Assembly (NCBI GenBank): GCA_029013165.1
Contig: JAQXMV010000169.1
Coordinates: 1 to 13,121 of the forward strand
Direction of reading: 5' to 3'
From: Oscillospiraceae bacterium
Lineage (GTDB): Bacteria > Bacillota > Clostridia > Oscillospirales > Acutalibacteraceae
DNA length: 13,121 nt
The notes beneath the pieces were generated by a model, which was not told where the DNA came from, did no database searches, and saw nothing but the letters and a program-made list of their open reading frames with translations. Each line of letters begins with the position of its first letter. Position 1 is the stretch's first letter. Position numbers and translations under genes: made by a program. This document shows, piece by piece, positions 6,790-12,932 of the stretch.

Positions 6790-7653
6790 ATGAAGAAAAT
6801 CATCGCCATTCTTCTCTCGTTGATCTTCATGTTCTCGAGTCTGGGTCTCGTCGGCTGTGCTTTTGACGATATCATTCCCGAGGATGAACCAATCGGCTAC
6901 GGCATTATTTATAAGATGGACACTTTCAGCACTGTCAAAATTACGTATAAGCCCAAGCCTTCCATTTCATTCAAAAATCCCGGTACATACACCATCACCT
7001 CAGACACGCCTCTTTCCGTTGACTACCAGTTTGTCTGCTGGAAGCATTCCGAAACCGGCAAGCTCTACTATGCCGGCGACAAAATCTATGTAGACGGACA
7101 GATCGTGCTTGTTGCCGTTTGGGAGGAAAAGACAGATAATCATATCCGTCCCACGAGAGTTCTGCTGACGGCTCTGGAAACCCTGCGAAGAACCCTCGGT
7201 GCCTTCTTCGGCTTCTATCAGGTCATTGAGGACTTTGAGGAGGAATACTTCAGTACCACCGAGGCGCCGGAATATGTGACTTTCACACTGACCGGTGACA
7301 ATGTGGTTCCCGTGCAAAAGAGCATGGCCGAATTCAAGAGCAATCCCACTCAGTATCAAATTGACCTGAAGGGCGTTGCCGACACCTATAACGGCAATGC
7401 CGAGCTGATCCATTTCACCCTCACCGGACCGGACGCGCCCCAGGGCGGTAATTATTCCGCGGAGATCAAGATCACTGATGAGATCAATGCTGACGGCAAT
7501 CAGTTCATCATCTTCACTTTCACCGACGGCGTTCCCGCCCCCAAGACCGGTCAGATGATCACCTTTACCATTCCCAAGGGCTTCCTGGTTACGGCCGACG
7601 GCCGAGTCAACGAGGCTTACACCTGTGAAATGTTCACTACCCTTGAGCTGTAA
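6790..7653 (+). CDS. Lipoprotein with an InlB B-type repeat and a C-terminal beta-rich region, unknown function
   Basis: 287 residues. The signal peptide MKKIIAILLSLIFMFSSLGL ends in lipobox LVGC (Cys23), so the protein is probably anchored on the outer face of the membrane. Residues about 37-112 fit a Listeria-Bacteroides (InlB B) repeat of the beta-grasp type: FVCWKHSETGKLYYAGDKIYV, then IVLVAVWEE. A helical, Arg-rich segment follows (about 119-150). The C-terminal half is a beta-rich region with repeated threonine-rich strands (YVTFTLTGDNVV, LIHFTLTGPDAP, FIIFTFTDGVPAP, MITFTIPKGF), possibly an Ig-like or internally duplicated fold. Start supported by AGGAGGTAA 8 nt upstream. It ends at a terminator, so it is a single-gene unit. 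Such repeats are typical of surface and adhesion proteins, but no ligand can be named. Confidence 0.82.
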   Translation: MKKIIAILLSLIFMFSSLGLVGCAFDDIIPEDEPIGYGIIYKMDTFSTVKITYKPKPSISFKNPGTYTITSDTPLSVDYQFVCWKHSETGKLYYAGDKIYVDGQIVLVAVWEEKTDNHIRPTRVLLTALETLRRTLGAFFGFYQVIEDFEEEYFSTTEAPEYVTFTLTGDNVVPVQKSMAEFKSNPTQYQIDLKGVADTYNGNAELIHFTLTGPDAPQGGNYSAEIKITDEINADGNQFIIFTFTDGVPAPKTGQMITFTIPKGFLVTADGRVNEAYTCEMFTTLEL

Positions 7654-7685
7654 AATCAGCCAGATAAAATTGAATATAATGGTTT

Positions 7686-7711
7686 GCGCTCCGAGGTTTC
7701 CCTCGGAGCGC
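7686..7711 (+). terminator. Terminator after the InlB-repeat lipoprotein gene
   Basis: A perfect 11-bp stem, GCGCTCCGAGG (7686-7696) with CCTCGGAGCGC (7701-7711), closes a TTTC loop and is followed by CTTTTGCTTT. It starts 32 nt after the stop codon. The convergent Cys-rich gene ends 20 nt further on and may use it from the other side, although the minus-strand tail (AAACCATTATATT) is less T-rich. Confidence 0.85.
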
Positions 7712-7730
7712 CTTTTGCTTTAGAACCTCA

Positions 7731-7892
7731 TCAGCAACCGCAGCCGTTGTCACAGCCACAATTATTGGAGCAGCAATTTGAACCGCCACAACCAAAGAGA
7801 CCATTGCCGTCGCCACAGCACATGGATAAGATGAGCAGAATGATGATCCAGCTGCAGCAGCTGTTGCCGCCGAATATACCGTTGTTACACAT
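7731..7892 (-). CDS. 53-residue cysteine/glycine-rich protein with hydrophobic core, unknown function
   Basis: Short gene: ATG at 7892, stop TGA at 7733-7731, with GGAGG 7 nt upstream of the ATG and a good promoter further upstream. The protein begins MCNNGIFGGNSCCSW, has a hydrophobic stretch WIIILLILSM (15-24), and then a tail rich in Cys, Gly and Asn. It has 12 cysteines (2, 12, 13, 25, 26, 35, 40, 41, 45, 47, 51, 53), many as CC or CxC. Small proteins with this pattern occur in Clostridia and have been labelled 'chorion class high-cysteine' proteins; some small Gly-rich Firmicute proteins of this size (YjcZ-like) belong to spores. Whether this one binds metal, forms disulfides or belongs to the spore coat cannot be told. 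No neighbour on the same strand. Confidence 0.8.
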   Translation of the reverse strand: MCNNGIFGGNSCCSWIIILLILSMCCGDGNGLFGCGGSNCCSNNCGCDNGCGC

Positions 7893-7921
7893 TGTCTGAC
7901 CTCCTTTCCTCTTTCATCATC

Positions 7922-7950
7922 ATTATACGCACCAAGACAAAAGGTGTGAC
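7922..7950 (-). promoter_or_regulatory. Promoter of the Cys-rich small protein gene
   Basis: On the minus strand GTCACA (7950-7945), 17 nt, then a perfect TATAAT (7927-7922), 29 nt upstream of the ATG at 7892. This supports the short gene as real and expressed by the vegetative sigma factor. Confidence 0.65.
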
Positions 7951-8011
7951 TGTATCATAAATTAAGAGTAGAAGGTCAAAACTATTCCTATCATCATTTC
8001 GGGAGGCAACC

Positions 8012-8203
8012 ATGGAAAAGCATAGTTATTTACCCTACAGCGTAAAAATGGATACGGCACAAATGCAGCCGTCAAACCCGGCAGATCCTTTTTTTCCGCC
8101 GGAAAGGTCAAAAAGTCAAGAGCATCTCAGCCGCTTTGAAGCCGCTGTCAAGAAAAATGAAAATTCTCAAAACTTAACGAAAAACGAAGAAATCACGAGC
8201 TAA
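8012..8203 (+). CDS. Small hydrophilic protein upstream of ctsR, unknown function
   Basis: 63 residues, no family recognised. The start is well supported by GGGAGG 6 nt upstream of the ATG. The protein is hydrophilic: a Pro-rich middle (PSNPADPFFPPERSK) and a charged, Asn/Glu/Lys-rich C-terminus (AAVKKNENSQNLTKNEEITS) that is probably disordered; no signal peptide, membrane segment or Cys. A single GGTCAAA heptamer (7974-7980) lies 31 nt upstream of the start, and a second lies inside the gene (8106-8112). Neither forms a full CtsR box, so heat-shock control is only a possibility. It is followed by the ctsR promoter region and has no clear terminator of its own. Confidence 0.62.
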   Translation: MEKHSYLPYSVKMDTAQMQPSNPADPFFPPERSKSQEHLSRFEAAVKKNENSQNLTKNEEITS

Positions 8204-8232
8204 ATTCAAAAATCAATGATCATCATTTCGTT

Positions 8233-8249
8233 TTTGACCTTTTTTGACC
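8233..8249 (-). promoter_or_regulatory. CtsR box, upstream copy
   Basis: TTTGACC-TTT-TTTGACC on the plus strand, that is GGTCAAA-AAA-GGTCAAA on the minus strand. This matches the CtsR operator consensus RGTCAAA-NAN-RGTCAAA at all defined positions. It ends 1 nt before the minus-35 hexamer of the ctsR promoter. Confidence 0.85.
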
Positions 8250-8250
8250 T

Positions 8251-8278
8251 TTGAATTGACGGCTGTTTCGTCTATAAT
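8251..8278 (+). promoter_or_regulatory. Sigma-A type promoter of the ctsR-mcsA-mcsB-clpC operon
   Basis: TTGAAT (8251-8256), a 16-nt spacer and a perfect TATAAT (8273-8278). Transcription would begin near 8285, just before the downstream CtsR box. An overlapping TTGACG at 8256-8261 is too close to the minus-10 element (11 nt) to be used with it. Confidence 0.75.
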
Positions 8279-8289
8279 ATAAGCATAAA

Positions 8290-8306
8290 GGTCAAAGATA
8301 GTCAAA
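8290..8306 (+). promoter_or_regulatory. CtsR box, downstream copy
   Basis: GGTCAAA-GAT-AGTCAAA matches the CtsR operator consensus RGTCAAA-NAN-RGTCAAA in full. It lies at about +5 to +21 of the predicted transcript and 23 nt upstream of the ctsR start, so bound CtsR would block initiation. This is the expected autoregulation. Confidence 0.92.
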
Positions 8307-8329
8307 GTCAAATAAAGGAAGTGATGAAG

Positions 8330-8779
8330 ATGAACCTTTCCAATGCAATTGCTCAGATGATCACCGATATGCTGGAGGATAAAAACGAGGTCGAAATCCA
8401 AAGAAACATCCTCGCACAAAATTTAGGCTGTGTTCCGAGTCAGATCAATTATGTGCTTTCCTCCCGTTTCACACCGGAGAGAGGCTACATGGTTGAGAGC
8501 CGCCGCGGCGGCGGCGGGTGCATTCGAATCACCCGCATCCGATACGACAAGAACACCCTGCTCATGCATGTTGTCAATTCCATCGGCAGCGATATTGATG
8601 AAGCCACCGCCAGAAGCCACCTTATGAATCTGGTCTGTCAGGAACTGATCTCCAAGCGCGACGGTGCCATCATGTTGGCCGCCATAAGCGACAATAATTT
8701 CCGAGGAATTCCACAGAATATCCGGGATGTTATCCGAGCCTCAATATTCAAACAGATGCTTCTGTCCATTATGCAATAA
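8330..8779 (+). CDS. ctsR: Transcriptional repressor of class III stress genes CtsR
   Basis: DNA-binding dimer that represses clp genes through tandem heptamer operators; 149 residues from the chosen start. The frame also holds GTG at 8321 and ATG at 8324, but GGAAG (8317-8321) is 8 nt from the ATG at 8330, and MNLSNAIAQMI matches the family start. The winged-helix part is visible at about residues 20-68: ILAQNLGCVPSQINYVLSSRFTPERGYMVES, then the wing RRGGGGCIRI, whose four glycines form the heat-sensing loop in Bacillus. The C-terminal dimer and McsB/ClpC interaction domain follows (LMNLVCQELISKRDGAIMLAAI). First gene of the operon, with its own boxes at the promoter; 28 nt separate it from mcsA. 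Confidence 0.96.
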   Translation: MNLSNAIAQMITDMLEDKNEVEIQRNILAQNLGCVPSQINYVLSSRFTPERGYMVESRRGGGGCIRITRIRYDKNTLLMHVVNSIGSDIDEATARSHLMNLVCQELISKRDGAIMLAAISDNNFRGIPQNIRDVIRASIFKQMLLSIMQ

Positions 8780-8807
8780 ACATTGATACCTTAAGGAGGT
8801 AATAATT

Positions 8808-9323
8808 ATGTTATGTCAAAACTGTAAAAAGAATGAAGCGACCACTCACATCAAAAGAGTCCTCAACGGTGAGGCAACACAGAGCCATCTCTGCTCGGCC
8901 TGTGCCCAGAGCCTCGGCTATAACAATCTTTTCGATGATTTCTCTCTGAATCTGCCCGGCCTTTTCTCCGGCTTCTTCGATGACACGGCCTTTGCCCTGG
9001 GCGAAAGCCGTCTCGACCGCTGCGAGGTATGCGGTTCCAGCTTCGATGACATCATCCGGGAAGGCACCGTCGGCTGCGCCAACTGCTATGAAAAATTCTA
9101 CTCCAAGCTTTTGCCCTCGATCCAGCGTATCCACGGCAAGGTTAAGCACGCCGGAAAGCTTCCCTCGGTAAAGGCCGAAGCACCGAAGCCGGCAGAAGAA
9201 GCCAAGGTCACAGACCCCGTCAAAGAGCTGGAGGAAGAAATGGAAAAGGCCGTCAAGGAACAGAACTTTGAACGCGCCGCCATTATCAGAGACCAAATCA
9301 AGGAACTGAAAGGAGACAAATGA
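8808..9323 (+). CDS. mcsA: Protein-arginine kinase activator McsA
   Basis: Partner that stimulates the McsB kinase and helps bring it to CtsR and ClpC; 171 residues, typical length. Four CxxC zinc-binding pairs are visible: Cys3/6, Cys29/32, Cys72/75 and Cys90/93, forming two zinc modules. A Pro/Ala/Glu-rich linker (about 119-135) leads to a C-terminal UVR domain (136-168, LEEEMEKAVKEQNFERAAIIRDQIKEL), the same kind of module as in the ClpC middle domain. AAGGAGGTAATAATT gives an ideal ribosome binding site. Its stop overlaps the first possible ATG of mcsB, indicating coupling. Confidence 0.96.
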   Translation: MLCQNCKKNEATTHIKRVLNGEATQSHLCSACAQSLGYNNLFDDFSLNLPGLFSGFFDDTAFALGESRLDRCEVCGSSFDDIIREGTVGCANCYEKFYSKLLPSIQRIHGKVKHAGKLPSVKAEAPKPAEEAKVTDPVKELEEEMEKAVKEQNFERAAIIRDQIKELKGDK

Positions 9324-10327
9324 TCATGAACTGGTACCAAAACACAGGAAACGAAGGAAACATCGTTCTCAGCACAAGAGTCAGACTGGCAAGAAACCTG
9401 AAGGATTATCCCTTCCCCTCCCGCCTGGACGGCGACGCAAGGAAAAAGATCGGCGCCGCAGTCAGAGACGCCCTGTCAGAAAACTACAGCGATCTCCGGT
9501 TCATTGATATGGCGACCCTTTCTCCGGCGCAGGCTGTATCTCTTGCCGAGAAGCACCTCATCAGCCCGGAATTTGCTTCCGACACCCTCGGCAGAACACT
9601 GCTGCTCTCCGAGCAGGAGGACATCAGCATCATGATCTGCGAAGAGGATCACATCAGAATTCAGATCATCTTCCCCGGCCTCTCTCTGGAAGAAGCCTAC
9701 AAAAAGGCAGATGAAATTGACTGTCTGTTGGAAAAGAAGCTGGGCTATGCTTTTGACGAGCGTATCGGCTATCTGACCCAGTGTCCCACCAACCTCGGCA
9801 CGGCCCTGCGGGCCTCGGTGATGCTTCACCTGCCGGCGCTGAACAAAAAAGGCGTCATGCGCCGTCTCTCCACCACCGTGGCCAAGCTGGGACTTACCCT
9901 GCGCGGTTATTACGGCGAGGGCAGCGAGGTAACGGGAGACATCTTCCAGCTCAGCAACCAGGTTACCCTCGGCATCAGCGAGGAAGCCGCCATTAAAAAC
10001 CTCAGCTCCATTGCCATGCAGATCATCAATCAGGAGAAGCAGGCAAGGGAAGCCCTCATCAAAGATGAGGATTATGTTGACAGAATTTACCGTGCTTTCG
10101 GTATCATGAAGAGCGCATACAAACTCACCTCACAGGAACTGATGAACCTCATCTCCTATGTGAGAGTCGGCGCATCTCAGGGAATCCTCGATGTTTCCCC
10201 GGAGGTGCTGTCCACCCTCGGCGTTGAGCTTCAGCCGGCGACCATGAATGTCGCCTCCGGCAGGGCCATGTCTCAGACCGAGCGTGATCTTGCCAGGGCC
10301 CAGAGGGTCAGAGAGGCGCTCTCCTAA
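9320..10327 (+). CDS. mcsB: Protein-arginine kinase McsB
   Basis: Phosphagen-kinase-related enzyme that uses ATP to phosphorylate arginines in proteins, including CtsR and proteins sent to ClpCP. 335 residues. Visible: nucleotide-binding LSTRVRLARNL (17-27), ICEEDHIRIQ (107-115), catalytic Cys155 in CPTNLGTALRASV, and YYGEGSEVTGDIFQLSNQVTLG blocks. The C-terminal RDLARA (322-327) fits the RDxxRA allosteric phosphoarginine pocket of true arginine kinases. The first ATG (9320) overlaps the mcsA stop as ATGA; the ATG at 9326 (MNWYQNTG) is an equally good start by homology, and GGAG lies 4 or 10 nt away respectively. It follows mcsA in the operon. Confidence 0.96.
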   Translation: MIMNWYQNTGNEGNIVLSTRVRLARNLKDYPFPSRLDGDARKKIGAAVRDALSENYSDLRFIDMATLSPAQAVSLAEKHLISPEFASDTLGRTLLLSEQEDISIMICEEDHIRIQIIFPGLSLEEAYKKADEIDCLLEKKLGYAFDERIGYLTQCPTNLGTALRASVMLHLPALNKKGVMRRLSTTVAKLGLTLRGYYGEGSEVTGDIFQLSNQVTLGISEEAAIKNLSSIAMQIINQEKQAREALIKDEDYVDRIYRAFGIMKSAYKLTSQELMNLISYVRVGASQGILDVSPEVLSTLGVELQPATMNVASGRAMSQTERDLARAQRVREALS

Positions 10328-10338
10328 ATAATATCAAT

Positions 10339-10382
10339 AAGGCAACACCGGTAAAAGCATAGGCATGAAAAGGTGTTGCCTT
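10339..10382 (+). terminator. Hairpin between mcsB and clpC (possible attenuator or processing site)
   Basis: A perfect 11-bp inverted repeat, AAGGCAACACC (10339-10349) with GGTGTTGCCTT (10372-10382), encloses a 22-nt loop. It fills most of the mcsB-clpC gap and ends 6 nt before the AGGAGG of clpC. The trailing CATTTCAGG has only a short T run, so it is more likely a partial terminator, RNA-stability or processing element than a full stop signal. Confidence 0.55.
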
Positions 10383-10401
10383 CATTTCAGGAGGAATTAC
10401 T

Positions 10402-12858
10402 ATGTATAAATTCACGGGTTTCACAGAAAAAGCGAACCGCGCTTTAAATTCGGCCGTGGAGATTGCTGAAAACCTCGGCCATACCTATATCGGCAGTGAG
10501 CACTTGCTGGCCGGCCTTGTCCGGGAGGACAACGGCGTCGCCACCAGCGTGCTTTCTTCCAAGGGCGTCACCATTCAGGCCGTGGAGGAGGAAATCCGCC
10601 GCAGCGTGGGAGTGGGCATTCCCACGGTGCTGACACCGGATGACTTCACGCCGAGATGTAAGCATATTATCGAGCTTTCCGTTTCCATCGCTTCCCGGCA
10701 GAACGCCGGCTATGTAGGCACCGAGCATATCCTTGCGGCACTGATGAGCGAAGAGGAGTCCTGCGCCTGCTATATCCTCAGTCAGTTGGGCGTCAGTCCC
10801 TCGTCCATTGTCTCCGAGCTGGGCGGCGGCTCCTCGTCCAAGGGAGGCTTCTCCTCCTCCGGCAGAAAAAATCACGGACAAAATCAGAAAAGCTCTACCC
10901 CCACTTTGGATCAGTACGGTCAGGATCTGACGGCGAAAGCCAAGGCCAATGAGATCGACCCGGTCATCGGCAGGGAAAGCGAGATTGAAAGAGTGATTCA
11001 GATTCTTTCCCGAAGAACAAAGAACAACCCCTGTCTCATCGGTGAACCCGGCGTGGGCAAAACCGCCATTGCCGAGGGACTTGCGCTGAAGATCAGCCAG
11101 GGCGAGGTGCCGGAACTGCTGAAGAACAAGCGTGTCGTTTCCCTCGATCTGACCGGCATGGTTGCCGGCACGAAATACAGAGGCGACTTTGAGGAAAGAA
11201 TCAAGACTTGCCTGGACGAGGTATCCAAGAGCAAGGATGTCATTCTCTTCATCGACGAGGTGCACAATCTCATCGGCACCGGCTCGGCCGAAGGCGCCGT
11301 CGACGCCGCCAACATTCTCAAGCCCGCCCTTGCGCGAAGCGAGATCCAGGTCATCGGTGCCACGACGCTTGCCGAATACCGGAAATACATCGAAAAGGAC
11401 AGCGCCCTGGAAAGAAGATTTCAGCCCGTCAAGGTGGGTGAACCCAGTCAGGACGAAGCGGTAGAGATCCTGAAAGGTCTGCGAAACAAATACGAAGCTC
11501 ATCACAAGGTCAAGATCACCGACGAAGCCATTGTGGCCGCCGTCAGAATGTCCTCACGGTATATCAACGACAGATATCTGCCTGACAAGGCCATCGACCT
11601 GATCGACGAAGCCTGCTCACGGGTACGCCTGCGTTCCTACACGGCGCCGCCCCAGATCAAGGATCTCGAGCAGCAGCTCAAGGAAGTGACCGAAGAAAAG
11701 GCCGCCGCCATCAGTTCTCAGGACTTTGAGGAAGCAGCGAAGCTGCGTGATAGAGAAAAAGAACTGATGAGCAAAATCACCGTTTCCCGCACCAACTGGA
11801 AAGAAGAGGCCTCCCATCAGGGCAGCGAAGTTGACGCCAGAGAAGTGGCTCAGGTGGTTTCCGGCTGGACGGGAATTCCCACCACGGAGCTGACACAGGA
11901 AGAGAGCCGCCGGCTTCTTGACATGGAAAAGGTGCTTCACGAAAGAATCGTCGGTCAGGACAAGGCCGTCAGTGCCATTGCCCGGGCCATCCGCCGCGGA
12001 AGAAGCGGCCTGAAAGACCCCAAGCGTCCCATGGGCTCCTTCATTTTCCTCGGCCCCACCGGTGTCGGCAAAACGGAGCTTTGCAAAGCCCTCGGTGCCG
12101 CCATGTTCGGTGACGAAAACGCGGTCATCCGTTTCGACATGAGCGAATTCATGGAAAAGCACAACGCCTCCCGTCTTGTCGGTTCCCCTCCGGGATATGT
12201 CGGCTATGAGGAGGGCGGCCAGCTCACAGAAAAAGTGAGAAGAAAGCCCTACAGCATTGTGCTCTTTGATGAGATCGAAAAAGCCCATCCCGATGTCTTC
12301 AATATGCTGCTACAGATTCTTGACGACGGTATTCTCACAGATTCTCAGGGCAGAAAGGTCGACTTCCGCAACACGGTCATCATCATGACCTCCAACCTCG
12401 GTGCCAAGCTCATTGCCGGCGAGGAAAAGCCCATCGGCTTCGGCGAAAAGACCAATCATCTCACGGACAGCGACATTCACGACGCCGTTATGGGCGAGCT
12501 GAAAAAGGCCTTCCGTCCGGAATTCCTCAACCGTATTGATGAGATTATCGTATTCAATCAGCTGAAGAAAGAGGAGATCCGTGAAATTGCCAAGCGTATG
12601 CTGAAAACGCTCTCCGACAGGCTGGCCGGCATGGAGATCGACATGTCCTTCAGCGACGAGATCGTCAACATGGTTGCCGACGAAGGTTTTGATCCCGTCT
12701 ACGGTGCGCGTCCTCTGAGAAGAGCCATTCAGACCAAAATCGAAGACCGACTTTCCGAAGCCATGCTCGACGGTCAGGTCAAAGCCGGCGTGAAATATCT
12801 CTGCGACTGGCGTGACGGTGAGGTTTCCTTCCATGAGGCACAGGAAGCCCAAGCGTGA
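10402..12858 (+). CDS. clpC: ATP-dependent Clp protease ATP-binding subunit ClpC
   Basis: Hsp100/Clp AAA+ unfoldase that feeds substrates to ClpP; 818 residues, typical. The N-domain (1-145) holds two Clp-N repeats; Glu33 in SEHLLAGLVRE and Glu108 in TEHILAAL correspond to the phosphoarginine-binding Glu32 and Glu106 of Bacillus ClpC. D1: Walker A GEPGVGKT (214-221), Walker B LFIDEVH. Middle domain with UVR-type coiled coil about 418-456 (DFEEAAKLRDREKEL). D2: Walker A GPTGVGKT (551-558), LFDEIEKAHPDVFN, TSNLGA, and an IGF loop (KPIGFGEK) for ClpP docking. AGGAGGAATTACT gives a strong ribosome binding site. Last gene of the operon; a hairpin precedes it and a terminator follows. Confidence 0.97.
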   Translation: MYKFTGFTEKANRALNSAVEIAENLGHTYIGSEHLLAGLVREDNGVATSVLSSKGVTIQAVEEEIRRSVGVGIPTVLTPDDFTPRCKHIIELSVSIASRQNAGYVGTEHILAALMSEEESCACYILSQLGVSPSSIVSELGGGSSSKGGFSSSGRKNHGQNQKSSTPTLDQYGQDLTAKAKANEIDPVIGRESEIERVIQILSRRTKNNPCLIGEPGVGKTAIAEGLALKISQGEVPELLKNKRVVSLDLTGMVAGTKYRGDFEERIKTCLDEVSKSKDVILFIDEVHNLIGTGSAEGAVDAANILKPALARSEIQVIGATTLAEYRKYIEKDSALERRFQPVKVGEPSQDEAVEILKGLRNKYEAHHKVKITDEAIVAAVRMSSRYINDRYLPDKAIDLIDEACSRVRLRSYTAPPQIKDLEQQLKEVTEEKAAAISSQDFEEAAKLRDREKELMSKITVSRTNWKEEASHQGSEVDAREVAQVVSGWTGIPTTELTQEESRRLLDMEKVLHERIVGQDKAVSAIARAIRRGRSGLKDPKRPMGSFIFLGPTGVGKTELCKALGAAMFGDENAVIRFDMSEFMEKHNASRLVGSPPGYVGYEEGGQLTEKVRRKPYSIVLFDEIEKAHPDVFNMLLQILDDGILTDSQGRKVDFRNTVIIMTSNLGAKLIAGEEKPIGFGEKTNHLTDSDIHDAVMGELKKAFRPEFLNRIDEIIVFNQLKKEEIREIAKRMLKTLSDRLAGMEIDMSFSDEIVNMVADEGFDPVYGARPLRRAIQTKIEDRLSEAMLDGQVKAGVKYLCDWRDGEVSFHEAQEAQA

Positions 12859-12890
12859 CGGATTGACAATCAACCCCTTTCTATATAAAT

Positions 12891-12932
12891 ACACCGGGCG
12901 AAAGCGGCAAAGACTTTCGTCCGGTGTTTTTT
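12891..12932 (+). terminator. Rho-independent terminator of the ctsR-clpC operon
   Basis: A 14-bp stem with one G-U pair, ACACCGGGCGAAAG (12891-12904) with CTTTCGTCCGGTGT (12914-12927), is followed by TTTTTT (12927-12932). It starts 32 nt after the clpC stop. Confidence 0.93.

Noticed and set aside
7684..7899. Plus-strand frame rich in Gln, Pro and Leu
   Set aside because: It is antisense to the Cys-rich gene; its bias reflects Cys/Gly codons read backwards, and it starts inside a terminator stem with no ribosome binding site.
8180..8235. AAAAACGAA/TTCGTTTTT inverted repeat as a terminator of the small gene before ctsR
   Set aside because: All A/T-rich, 38-nt loop and partly inside the coding region; too weak, and its right arm overlaps the CtsR box.
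8256..8278. TTGACG with TATAAT as the ctsR promoter
   Set aside because: The spacer would be 11 nt; TTGAAT at 16 nt fits better.
10444..11505. 353-codon minus-strand frame inside clpC
   Set aside because: Antisense shadow caused by GC-rich codons; clpC is conserved throughout.
12863..12889. TTGACA followed by TATAAA between the clpC stop and its terminator
   Set aside because: Spacing is only 15 nt and any transcript would end at once in the terminator; probably chance.
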